Assembly: GCA_007116095.1 (NCBI GenBank)
Contig: SKJD01000430.1
Location: 1-7,564 of the forward strand
Direction of reading: 5' to 3'
Source of the DNA: Candidatus Hydrogenedentota bacterium
Lineage (GTDB): Bacteria; Hydrogenedentota; Hydrogenedentia; Hydrogenedentales; SCBR16-9
DNA: 7,564 bases
In this document: positions 1-5,574 of the stretch, one piece after another
How positions within the stretch are numbered: position 1 is the stretch's first letter
Layout: each line of letters starts with the position of its first letter
Notes under the pieces: model-generated
The model's input: the letters and a program-made list of their open reading frames with translations, nothing else
What the model was told of the DNA's origin: nothing
The model's database searches: none
Made by a program: the position numbers and the translations under genes

Positions 1-71
1 GCAATAATGCGGAGGCGCATGTTCCGTATATCCTGGAACACCTCGATAGCATCAAGGAGGGATTGTCATGA
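1..71 (+). CDS. rnfG: RnfG, electron transport complex subunit G (C-terminal end only)
   Basis: Only the last 22 codons are in the window, read in the frame starting at base 3 and ending at TGA 69-71; the visible tail is NNAEAHVPYILEHLDSIKEG followed by LS. The fragment has no diagnostic motif: the FMN-attachment motif of RnfG (S-G-A-T-x-T) would lie upstream. The identification comes from position. The frame stays open to a stop that overlaps the rnfE start (ATGA, 68-71), and rnfG directly precedes rnfE in the common rnfCDGE and rnfBCDGEA orders. RnfG is a membrane-anchored flavoprotein that carries a covalent FMN on the outer side of the membrane and passes electrons within the complex. Being a coding tail is well supported; the identity is inferred. 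Confidence 0.7.
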   Translation, partial: NNAEAHVPYILEHLDSIKEGLS

Positions 72-721
72 GCGACGCCGCGACAAGCACGCCTCCCATG
101 GACGTCTTCATCAAGGGGCTCTGGCGAGACAACCCGGTGTTCCGGATGCTGCTGGGCATGTGCCCCGTATTGGCGGTGAGTAATTCCGTGATGAACGCCT
201 TCGCCATGGGGGCGGCCACGCTCTTTGTGTTGACGATGTCCAGCACCCTGGTGGCCTTGCTCAAGAACTTTATTCCCAAGCAGGTCCGCATCGCTACCTA
301 CATCATCATTATCGCTACCTTTGTAACGGTGGTGGATTATGTCATTCAGGCCATCAGTCTGGACCTGTACATGGCGCTCGGGGCCTTTATTCAGCTCATC
401 GTGGTGAACTGTATGATCCTGGGCCGGGCTGAGGCTTTCGCTTCGAAGAATTCCGTGCCCCGCGCCATATTGGACGCCCTGGGCATGGGGTTGGGCTTTG
501 CCTTCGCCCTGTTTTTACTGGGGGCGGTCCGCGAGGTTCTCGGGAACGGCTCTTTCCTGGGCTTTGATCTCTTCGGCCCGTCCTTCGAGCCCTGGTCGGT
601 GATGATACTGCCGCCGGGCGGCTTTTTCGTGCTGGGTTTCTGGCTGTTGATCTTTGCGTATATGAAGGAGCGCAGCGAGGCCCGCCAACAAGAACGGGAG
701 GAGGCGCCCCATGGCGGATGA
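68..721 (+). CDS. rnfE: RnfE, ion-translocating oxidoreductase membrane subunit E
   Basis: A 217-residue integral membrane protein with about six hydrophobic helices (roughly residues 24-43, 46-66, 74-96, 99-118, 136-157 and 178-199) and a charged C-terminal tail. It is one half of the RnfA/RnfE pair that forms the membrane core of Rnf, a redox-driven Na+ or H+ pump running between reduced ferredoxin and NADH. Family signatures are GLWRDNP (17-23), LGMCPVLAVS (29-38), VVNCMILGRAEAFA (112-125) and the late MILPPG (179-184). The first and last favour RnfE over its homologue NqrD. Cys32 and Cys115 match the two cysteines that, with two from RnfA, hold the intramembrane iron-sulfur centre. A strong Shine-Dalgarno AAGGAGGGA at 54-62 supports the start. 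The start overlaps the rnfG stop, and the end overlaps rnfA by 11 bases, indicating translational coupling. Confidence 0.96.
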   Translation: MSDAATSTPPMDVFIKGLWRDNPVFRMLLGMCPVLAVSNSVMNAFAMGAATLFVLTMSSTLVALLKNFIPKQVRIATYIIIIATFVTVVDYVIQAISLDLYMALGAFIQLIVVNCMILGRAEAFASKNSVPRAILDALGMGLGFAFALFLLGAVREVLGNGSFLGFDLFGPSFEPWSVMILPPGGFFVLGFWLLIFAYMKERSEARQQEREEAPHGG

Positions 722-1292
722 TTCACTCTGGTTTATATTTCTCAACGCCTGCATTATCAACAACTTTGTGTTGACCACTTTCTTGGGGATATGCCCCTTC
801 CTTGGTGTTTCCGGGAAATACGAGACGGCGACCCGCATGAGCATGGCGGTCATGTTCGTGATGCTGGTCAGCTCCACCTGCGCCTATTTTATCAACCAGA
901 TTCTGGTGGCTTTTGACGTCGAATACCTCCGGCTTATCTGTTATATAGCCGTGATTGCGTCGACTGTGCAGTTGGTGGAGATGTTCATGAAGAAGTTCAG
1001 TCCCGCCCTGTTCCGCGCCTTGGGCATATTCCTGCCCTTGATAACGACCAACTGCGCGATCCTGGGGCTGGCCCTCTTCCAGACCTTTCGCGAGTACAGC
1101 TTCCTGCAGAGTGTGGTCTTCGCCCTGGGCGCGGGCGCCGGCTTCGGCTTGGCCTTGGTGCTCATGGCCGGACTCCGGGAACGGCTGGAACTACATGACG
1201 TGCCGAGTATCGCCCGAGGGGCGGCGTTGACCCTGATTCTGGCGGGGATACTTTCCCTGGCGTTCATGGGATTCGCTGGAATTGGAGGCTGA
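711..1292 (+). CDS. rnfA: RnfA, ion-translocating oxidoreductase membrane subunit A
   Basis: A 193-residue membrane protein, the usual RnfA length, with six predicted helices. It is the partner and inverted-topology homologue of RnfE in the Rnf core. Diagnostic stretches are NNFVLTTFLGICPFLGVS (17-34) and FLPLITTNCAILGLAL (107-122). The N-N-F-V-L and C-P-F-L-G-V-S forms are RnfA-like, whereas NqrE usually has N-M-A-L-S and C-T-F-L-A-V-S. Cys28 and Cys115 are in the expected positions to complete the four-cysteine intramembrane iron-sulfur site with RnfE. The start at 711 has a purine-rich ribosome site (GGGAGGAGG, 696-704) inside the end of rnfE. No rnfB follows rnfA here, unlike in rnfCDGEAB operons; an upstream rnfB (order BCDGEA) is likely but outside the window. 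Confidence 0.96.
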   Translation: MADDSLWFIFLNACIINNFVLTTFLGICPFLGVSGKYETATRMSMAVMFVMLVSSTCAYFINQILVAFDVEYLRLICYIAVIASTVQLVEMFMKKFSPALFRALGIFLPLITTNCAILGLALFQTFREYSFLQSVVFALGAGAGFGLALVLMAGLRERLELHDVPSIARGAALTLILAGILSLAFMGFAGIGG

Positions 1293-1300
1293 GAGGGTAA

Positions 1301-1549
1301 ATGTTATATTCTATACTCACCGCAATGGCTGTGATATTGATGATGTCGTTGCTGCTGGCCTTTGCATTGCATATGGCGGAAAAGCATGGCAAAAGCACAC
1401 ACTGCCAGGGACGTTCGCATTGCGGCGCCGGCGGTTGCGCCGGTTGCAGTATGGAATGGATTTGTGAGCAAGACACACGGGAAGCTCGGTCCGCCGGTGA
1501 TGATCCCGTATTACGCATTGAGGGAGAACAGTACAATGGAACTCGGTAA
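1301..1549 (+). CDS. Small cysteine-rich single-helix membrane protein, NqrM-like (candidate Rnf maturation factor)
   Basis: An 82-residue protein 8 bases after rnfA, with a ribosome site GAGAGGG at 1291-1297. Residues 1-26 form one hydrophobic helix. It is followed by a short basic and histidine-containing segment and five cysteines at 35, 41, 46, 49 and 55 (THCQGRSHCGAGGCAGC covers the first four), then a polar tail. No family is certain. The layout (N-terminal helix, then a small Gly/Cys cluster) resembles NqrM (DUF539), which is encoded beside Na+-NQR genes and is needed to install iron in the NqrD/NqrE site, the equivalent of the RnfE/RnfA site. Alternatives are a FeoB-associated Cys-rich membrane protein type, or a shortened relative of the RnfB N-terminus (helix plus Cys cluster). 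The last 14 bases overlap the FNR gene. That it is a gene is likely from position, ribosome site and composition; the maturation role is inference. Confidence 0.7.
   Translation: MLYSILTAMAVILMMSLLLAFALHMAEKHGKSTHCQGRSHCGAGGCAGCSMEWICEQDTREARSAGDDPVLRIEGEQYNGTR
1521..1526 (+). promoter_or_regulatory. Ribosome binding site that fixes the FNR start at 1536
   Basis: AGGGAG lies 9 bases before the ATG at 1536. The FNR frame stays open upstream to an ATG at 1362, but that extension is Ala/Val/Arg-rich, unlike any FNR N-terminus, and lies out of frame over the small Cys-rich membrane gene. The internal start is therefore preferred. Confidence 0.75.
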
Positions 1550-2396
1550 ATACGATATAAGCAATCCTTATGAAGCCAAAGTGATTTCTTCTGAGCGCCT
1601 GACCCCGATGGAGTATGAAGACGAAGTGCGACATCTGGTGCTGAATGTAGCCCACCCGGGTTTTATCCATACGGAAGGCCAGAATATCGGTGTGTTGGTC
1701 CCCGGGCCGCATAAATTCGGCAATGAAAACCATTTTCGCCTATACAGCATTGCCAGCGGCCGACAAGGGGAAGACGGTAAAGGCGCGGAAATTTCCATCT
1801 GTGTGCGTCGTTGCTTTTATATCGATGAGGTCAGCGGTGAATTGGAGCGGGGGATTGCCTCGAACTATCTCTGCGACAAAAAAGCGGGGGATACCATCAA
1901 AATTACCGGGCCCTACAACAGCGCCTTCACCGTTCCGGCGGACGACACCTGTAACCTCTTGATGATCGGCGCGGGCACGGGCATTGCGCCGTTCAGGGCC
2001 TTTGTAAAGCATATCTATGAAGAGCGTGGTGGCTGGAAGGGCAAGGCCCGGCTCTATTTTGGGGCGCGCACCGGCATGGAAATGCTGTACATGAACAAGA
2101 TGAAGAACGACTTGGGCAAGTATTACGACAAGGAAACCTTCAAGGCGTTTGAAGCCGTCAGCCCGCGCCCGCACACCAAAGATCAGCCGAATATCGGTAA
2201 GAAGCTGGGAGAAAACGCCCAGGAAATCTGGGAAATGCTCAGCGATCCCAAGACCCACGTCTACCTGGCTGGTATTGAGAAGTCCTTTGAACATCTTGAT
2301 CGCACCCTGGCCACAATCGCCGGTTCAGATGCGCTGTGGAATGAGCGGAAAGCGCAACTGCGTGAAGATGGTCGCTGGTCCGAGCTTTTGTACTAA
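1536..2396 (+). CDS. Plant-type ferredoxin-NAD(P)+ oxidoreductase (FNR), soluble FAD enzyme
   Basis: A 286-residue soluble flavoenzyme, last gene of the Rnf operon, expected to move electrons between ferredoxin (or a flavodoxin) and NAD(P)H in the cytoplasm. The FAD domain covers about 1-135, with RLYSIAS at 68-74 and GIASNYLCDKKAGD at 106-119, very close to the GVCSNFLCD segment of plastid FNR, then ITGPY at 123-127. The nucleotide domain covers about 136-286, with MIGAGTGIAPFRAF (143-156), RLYFGARTGMEMLY (172-185), VYLAGI (242-247) and a C-terminal Tyr286, the residue that stacks on the flavin in plant-type FNRs. There is no N-terminal 2Fe-2S domain or membrane anchor, so it is not NqrF. 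The region that binds the NADP 2'-phosphate in plant enzymes is altered (SPRP at 209-212, and no K-x-Y downstream), so NADH use is possible. A related alternative is a BoxA-type reductase. It overlaps the upstream small gene by 14 bases. Confidence 0.88.
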   Translation: MELGKYDISNPYEAKVISSERLTPMEYEDEVRHLVLNVAHPGFIHTEGQNIGVLVPGPHKFGNENHFRLYSIASGRQGEDGKGAEISICVRRCFYIDEVSGELERGIASNYLCDKKAGDTIKITGPYNSAFTVPADDTCNLLMIGAGTGIAPFRAFVKHIYEERGGWKGKARLYFGARTGMEMLYMNKMKNDLGKYYDKETFKAFEAVSPRPHTKDQPNIGKKLGENAQEIWEMLSDPKTHVYLAGIEKSFEHLDRTLATIAGSDALWNERKAQLREDGRWSELLY

Positions 2397-2436
2397 GGCC
2401 TCAGGCATCGTTATACTGATTTCGGGATACATATCG

Positions 2437-2466
2437 GGCGGGCGTATTTATGCGCCCGCCTTTTAT
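2437..2466 (+). terminator. Rho-independent terminator closing the rnf-FNR operon
   Basis: An 8-bp GC stem, GGCGGGCG (2437-2444) with CGCCCGCC (2453-2460), is extended by a G-U and an A-U pair around a TTTA loop. It is followed directly by TTTTATT. It begins 40 bases after the FNR stop and ends about 30 bases before the next start codon. Confidence 0.9.
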
Positions 2467-2495
2467 TAATAGCAATAAGGCCGGATGGGTGTAAC

Positions 2496-5180
2496 ATGAA
2501 GTACAAGCGTATTGCCATAGCCGTTTTGTCAATGTTCGTCTGTATCTCCTGGAGCGTGGGTGTGCAAGCCGCGGAAGCGGGGGATGCAGACGCGGTTGTC
2601 GGGCGATTTTACTGGAAAAACAGTATCCAGCGAGTGGAGCGTGTGGAACGTGTTTACTTGCGGGTGGAGCATCCGGTTGAAGCAGCTTCCTGGTCGGTAG
2701 AAGCCGAATTGCATGTCCCGGAAGGGATTTCCATGCACAGTCCAACCAAACAAGTATCAGAGGGCTGGGAACGGTTGCGTGTCGCGCTGACGACTGGGGT
2801 TGGGGGTGGGACGCCGAGCTTTGTGGATGCGCCGGTGCGCTTCACGGAATTCGCGTGGGAGCTTCAGGCGGCAGCGCCAATAACGGAGCCGTTGCGCGTC
2901 ACCTATTCCCTGCCAGACGGTAGCCTCGCCGAAGCAACCTTGCCTACCGATTTTCAGCCGCCGCATGACATGGCCCCGAAGGACTATGTGCCGGAGCCCC
3001 AGCCTGTTACGTCAGACTACCATGTCGGCGGTATCTATTTTCCCGGATGGAAGCCCGGCGCGCATTATGGCTGGTCGATACTGGACGCTTATCCCGAGCG
3101 GATGCCCGCCTTGGGCTACTATGACGAGAGCAACCCCGAGGTGATGGACTGGCAGATCAAGTGGGCGGTCGAGCACGGCATGAACTTCTTCATGTTCTGC
3201 TGGTATCGGGGGTATGGCACGGAAGGTGAGCCGGAGATCACCCAGCACCTGGATCACGCCCTGCATGACGGCTTTTTCAACGCCCGTTATGAAGAACTGA
3301 TCGATTTCGCCATCATGTGGGAAAACGGCAATCTCGCCGGTGTTTCGGACATGGACGACCTGTTGGACAACCTCTTTCCCTTCTGGATGGAGACCTACTT
3401 CAAGCGTCCGAACTATCTCGTGATCGACAACAAGCCGGTGCTGTATATCTATGACATTCAGCGCTTTGTCAATGACCTGGGCGCCGTGGAAGCGGTGAAA
3501 GTAGCCACCGACGCCATGCGGGAAGCCGCTCGGGAAGAAGGCTTTGACGGCCTGTATTTGCTGGCGGAACACCGGGGCGACTCCGAGTATATCCTGGGGA
3601 TGATGCGGGACGCCGGTATCGATTATTCTTTCGCATACTGTTTTCATTCCGTCCCTCCGGAAGCGACGCAAGCAGAAGCCGTTGAGCATTTGCATGATGT
3701 ACACCAAGGGCGCTTTGAAATGCGTGACTTGATTCCCGATGTGCCCACCGTGACCGTGGGGTGGAATCCCGAGCCGTGGCAAACCTACACGCAATATCCC
3801 GAAACGCCCTTGTGGTGGTTGGAACCCGAAGGCTATCGGGCCCAGGCTGAAAACCTCAAGGCTTTGATGGACGCGCAACCCGCTGGCTCCCTTTCTTCGC
3901 GGATGGTGATGCTGGACAACCTGAACGAGTGGGGCGAAGGGCATTACATCCTGCCGCACCGGGAGTTTGGCTTCGGCTACCTGGACGGCATTCGTGCGGT
4001 TTTTAACGATGCCCCGGAAGAACATCTCGACCTGCTGCCGGAAGAAGTGGGGCTGGGACCTTATGACGGCCTCCACAAGGCTTGGGTAGAAGAAGTTACC
4101 CGCAAATACGATCCAGAATTTACACCGACAGCGGACTCCGGTGCTGAGCGGCCCATTGTGGGGGCGATTCGCTGGGACGCCTGGCATGGAGACGCTTCCC
4201 CGGTAGGCTTGGTCGTGGAGGAAACCCTGGCGGCTTCCCATTGGCATGATCGGTTGCCGTTTTACGCCGAGGCGATCGGGGAAAATGCTGTGAAGGTCCG
4301 TGCGAATTCTCAGGCCATCATGGATCAGGAAATAGCCTATGCGAGTCAGGCGGGCCTGGACTATTGGGCCTTTGTCGTGTATCCCGAGGAGGACCCGCTC
4401 AGCCTGGGCCTGAAGCTGTATCTTGATAGCGAATACAAGGACGACATCAATTTCTGCCTGAACCTGCAAGGGGGCTGGGAGTCCGGGGACGGTCCCGACG
4501 CCTGGCCGGCGAAGGTGGCGCGGTACGTACGCTATATGCAGGAATCCACTTACCAGACGGTGCTTGATGGCCGCCCGCTGATTTATCTCTTCAGTGTGGA
4601 AGGCTTGGTTGGTCCCGGTCGCTTTGAGACCTGGGAGGATGCCCGCGACGCCTTTGACCTGCTGCGTCGGGAGGTGATGGACGCCGGTTTACCGAATCCC
4701 TATATCGTGGCGCAGGGTTGGTCGGGCGATACACTGAAGGCGCAGACGGAAGCCCTGGGGCTGGACGCCATCGGCGCCTATGCCGCCAATGGCGGCGCGC
4801 GCGAAGCGAGCTTCGCCGATCTCGTGGCGCATACCGAGTCGGTCTGGGCGTCCTTTCGTGAAACCGGCTTGCCGGTCGTGCCGTTGGTGACCAGCGGCTG
4901 GGATCGCCGTCCCCGGGTGGAGACGCCCGTGCCCTGGGAGGATGGGGGCGATATACGCATGTATTACGAAGCGCCGACGCCGGACGAATTGGCGGCGCAT
5001 CTGGCCGATGCAATCGCCTGGTGTCGACAATATCCCCAGACGGCCGAGGCGCAGGCGCTGCTGATTTACGCCTGGAACGAGTTTGACGAAGGGGGCTGGC
5101 TCTGTCCCACACTCATCGAAGGGACGGCGCGGCTGGATGCGATTCAACCGCTATTGACGACGGACGCCCGTTCGGAGTAA
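2496..5180 (+). CDS. Secreted protein with two tandem GH99-like / WbsX-like glycoside hydrolase barrels
   Basis: An 894-residue exported protein, likely acting on a polysaccharide or glycan outside the cytoplasm; the substrate is unknown. Residues 1-25 are a signal peptide (MKYKR, hydrophobic core, cleavage probably after VQA); no lipobox is visible. Residues about 35-150 form a beta-rich domain without a recognised family. Barrel 1 (about 175-505) opens with VGGIYFPGW (177-185), as in WbsX/GH99-like proteins, carries MNFFMFCWYRGY (229-240), VTVGWNPEPW (419-428) and ends with LDNLNEWGEGHYILP (473-487). Barrel 2 (about 553-885) opens with VGAIRWDAW (555-563), carries VTSGWDRRPR (798-807) and ends with IYAWNEFDEGGW (857-868). 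The matching order of motifs suggests duplication or fusion of two related barrels. The acidic residues in N-E-[WF]-x-E-G are candidate active-site groups, unproven. The start has a weak ribosome site. The gene stands alone between a terminator and a gene-poor stretch. Confidence 0.82.
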   Translation: MKYKRIAIAVLSMFVCISWSVGVQAAEAGDADAVVGRFYWKNSIQRVERVERVYLRVEHPVEAASWSVEAELHVPEGISMHSPTKQVSEGWERLRVALTTGVGGGTPSFVDAPVRFTEFAWELQAAAPITEPLRVTYSLPDGSLAEATLPTDFQPPHDMAPKDYVPEPQPVTSDYHVGGIYFPGWKPGAHYGWSILDAYPERMPALGYYDESNPEVMDWQIKWAVEHGMNFFMFCWYRGYGTEGEPEITQHLDHALHDGFFNARYEELIDFAIMWENGNLAGVSDMDDLLDNLFPFWMETYFKRPNYLVIDNKPVLYIYDIQRFVNDLGAVEAVKVATDAMREAAREEGFDGLYLLAEHRGDSEYILGMMRDAGIDYSFAYCFHSVPPEATQAEAVEHLHDVHQGRFEMRDLIPDVPTVTVGWNPEPWQTYTQYPETPLWWLEPEGYRAQAENLKALMDAQPAGSLSSRMVMLDNLNEWGEGHYILPHREFGFGYLDGIRAVFNDAPEEHLDLLPEEVGLGPYDGLHKAWVEEVTRKYDPEFTPTADSGAERPIVGAIRWDAWHGDASPVGLVVEETLAASHWHDRLPFYAEAIGENAVKVRANSQAIMDQEIAYASQAGLDYWAFVVYPEEDPLSLGLKLYLDSEYKDDINFCLNLQGGWESGDGPDAWPAKVARYVRYMQESTYQTVLDGRPLIYLFSVEGLVGPGRFETWEDARDAFDLLRREVMDAGLPNPYIVAQGWSGDTLKAQTEALGLDAIGAYAANGGAREASFADLVAHTESVWASFRETGLPVVPLVTSGWDRRPRVETPVPWEDGGDIRMYYEAPTPDELAAHLADAIAWCRQYPQTAEAQALLIYAWNEFDEGGWLCPTLIEGTARLDAIQPLLTTDARSE

Positions 5181-5197
5181 TTTCGGGATGACAGCAT

Positions 5198-5443
5198 ATG
5201 ACGACAAGTAACCCCCGGCCCCGGCAAATCTTGTCACGCTCTTTCATCTTGGGCGTATCGTCCTGTGGGGTGAAGTAGTGCATTGGGGCACGCTATTGAC
5301 CACAACGCTGCCCCGGCTATTTGAATGAGAGGGCCTTCGGACCATTCCAGGGGACGGTGGCGCTGAGCCCTTGTGCGCTACTGGACAAAGCGGTGGTGAT
5401 TGGGGCGCTGTTGCTGGTGTTGTGGAAGTCGGATAGCGCGTAG
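5198..5443 (+). pseudogene. Possible remnant of a small membrane protein (MauE/DoxX-like?), two frameshifts
   Basis: An ATG at 5198 opens MTTSNPRPRQILSRSFILG in frame 2, which soon stops at 5276-5278. The overlapping frame 1 is open from 5212 to 5328 and reads GRIVLWGEVVHWGTLL and TTTLPRLFE. Frame 2 then resumes around 5321 and reads NERAFGPFQGTVALS, followed by ALLDKAVVIGALLLVLW, to TAG 5441-5443. Joined through two compensating shifts these pieces give about 80 residues with a hydrophobic first segment and an L-x-x-x-V-x-I-G-A-L-L-L-x-L-W ending. That ending recalls the fourth helix of MauE/DoxX-type membrane proteins, which are normally longer (about 130-150 residues). The match is by eye only. 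Chance open frames in GC-rich DNA are a real alternative. Confidence 0.28.
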
Positions 5444-5472
5444 CAAATGCGCATACGCCATGTTGAGATGAT

Positions 5473-5501
5473 TTAATTCAGGCTGTCCTACATGCTATGA
5501 T
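5473..5501 (+). promoter_or_regulatory. Candidate extended -10 promoter for the SLC13 permease
   Basis: TATGAT at 5496-5501 is preceded by TG-C (extended -10). A poor -35 (TTAATT, 5473-5478) sits 17 bases upstream. The predicted start of transcription near 5508 would give a leader of about 65 bases containing the palindrome at 5532-5546. The weak -35 makes this tentative. Confidence 0.35.
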
Positions 5502-5531
5502 TCTGCGTCTCGATGCCCAAGTTTCGTAATC

Positions 5532-5546
5532 TTACTAAATTAGTAA
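5532..5546. promoter_or_regulatory. Perfect 15-base palindrome, candidate operator
   Basis: TTACTAA and TTAGTAA flank a single central A as a perfect inverted repeat. The symmetry continues outward with AATC (5528-5531) and GATT (5548-5551), offset by one base. It lies 28 bases before the permease start, downstream of the candidate promoter, where a bound dimeric repressor could block transcription. It is AT-rich and has no T-run, so it is not a terminator. The regulator is unknown. Confidence 0.4.
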
Positions 5547-5574
5547 TGATTGCATTATTCCTGAAAGGACCCCC

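Larger units (their letters stand above)
5181..5574. other. 394-base intergenic region without an intact gene
   Basis: No complete coding sequence of convincing quality is seen on either strand. The first two thirds hold a possible decayed membrane-protein gene (5198-5443). The last 130 bases are more AT-rich and carry a candidate promoter and a palindrome in front of the SLC13 permease. No clear hairpin terminator follows the glycoside-hydrolase gene. Confidence 0.7.

Noticed and set aside
68..1292. NqrD/NqrE of a Na+-NQR complex instead of RnfE/RnfA
   Set aside because: The sequence signatures (GLWRDNP, MILPPG, NNFVLTTFLGICPFLGVS) are Rnf-like. The downstream flavoenzyme also lacks the membrane anchor and 2Fe-2S domain of NqrF.
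1282..1467. 61-codon open frame starting inside the end of rnfA
   Set aside because: It overlaps the small membrane gene out of frame, has an Arg-rich tail typical of a shadow frame and lacks the hydrophobic segment and ribosome spacing of the gene chosen.
1362..1535. N-terminal extension of the FNR to give 344 residues
   Set aside because: The extra residues are Ala/Val/Arg-rich and unlike FNR N-termini, they overlap the small Cys-rich gene in another frame, and a good ribosome site (AGGGAG) precedes the ATG at 1536.
3012..4469. Long open frame of 485 codons on the minus strand inside the hydrolase gene
   Set aside because: It is fully antisense to a convincing signal-peptide-bearing protein with clear domain motifs. 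Its translation has no recognisable domain and its His/Val/Gln/Arg-rich composition is typical of an antisense shadow of GC-rich coding DNA.
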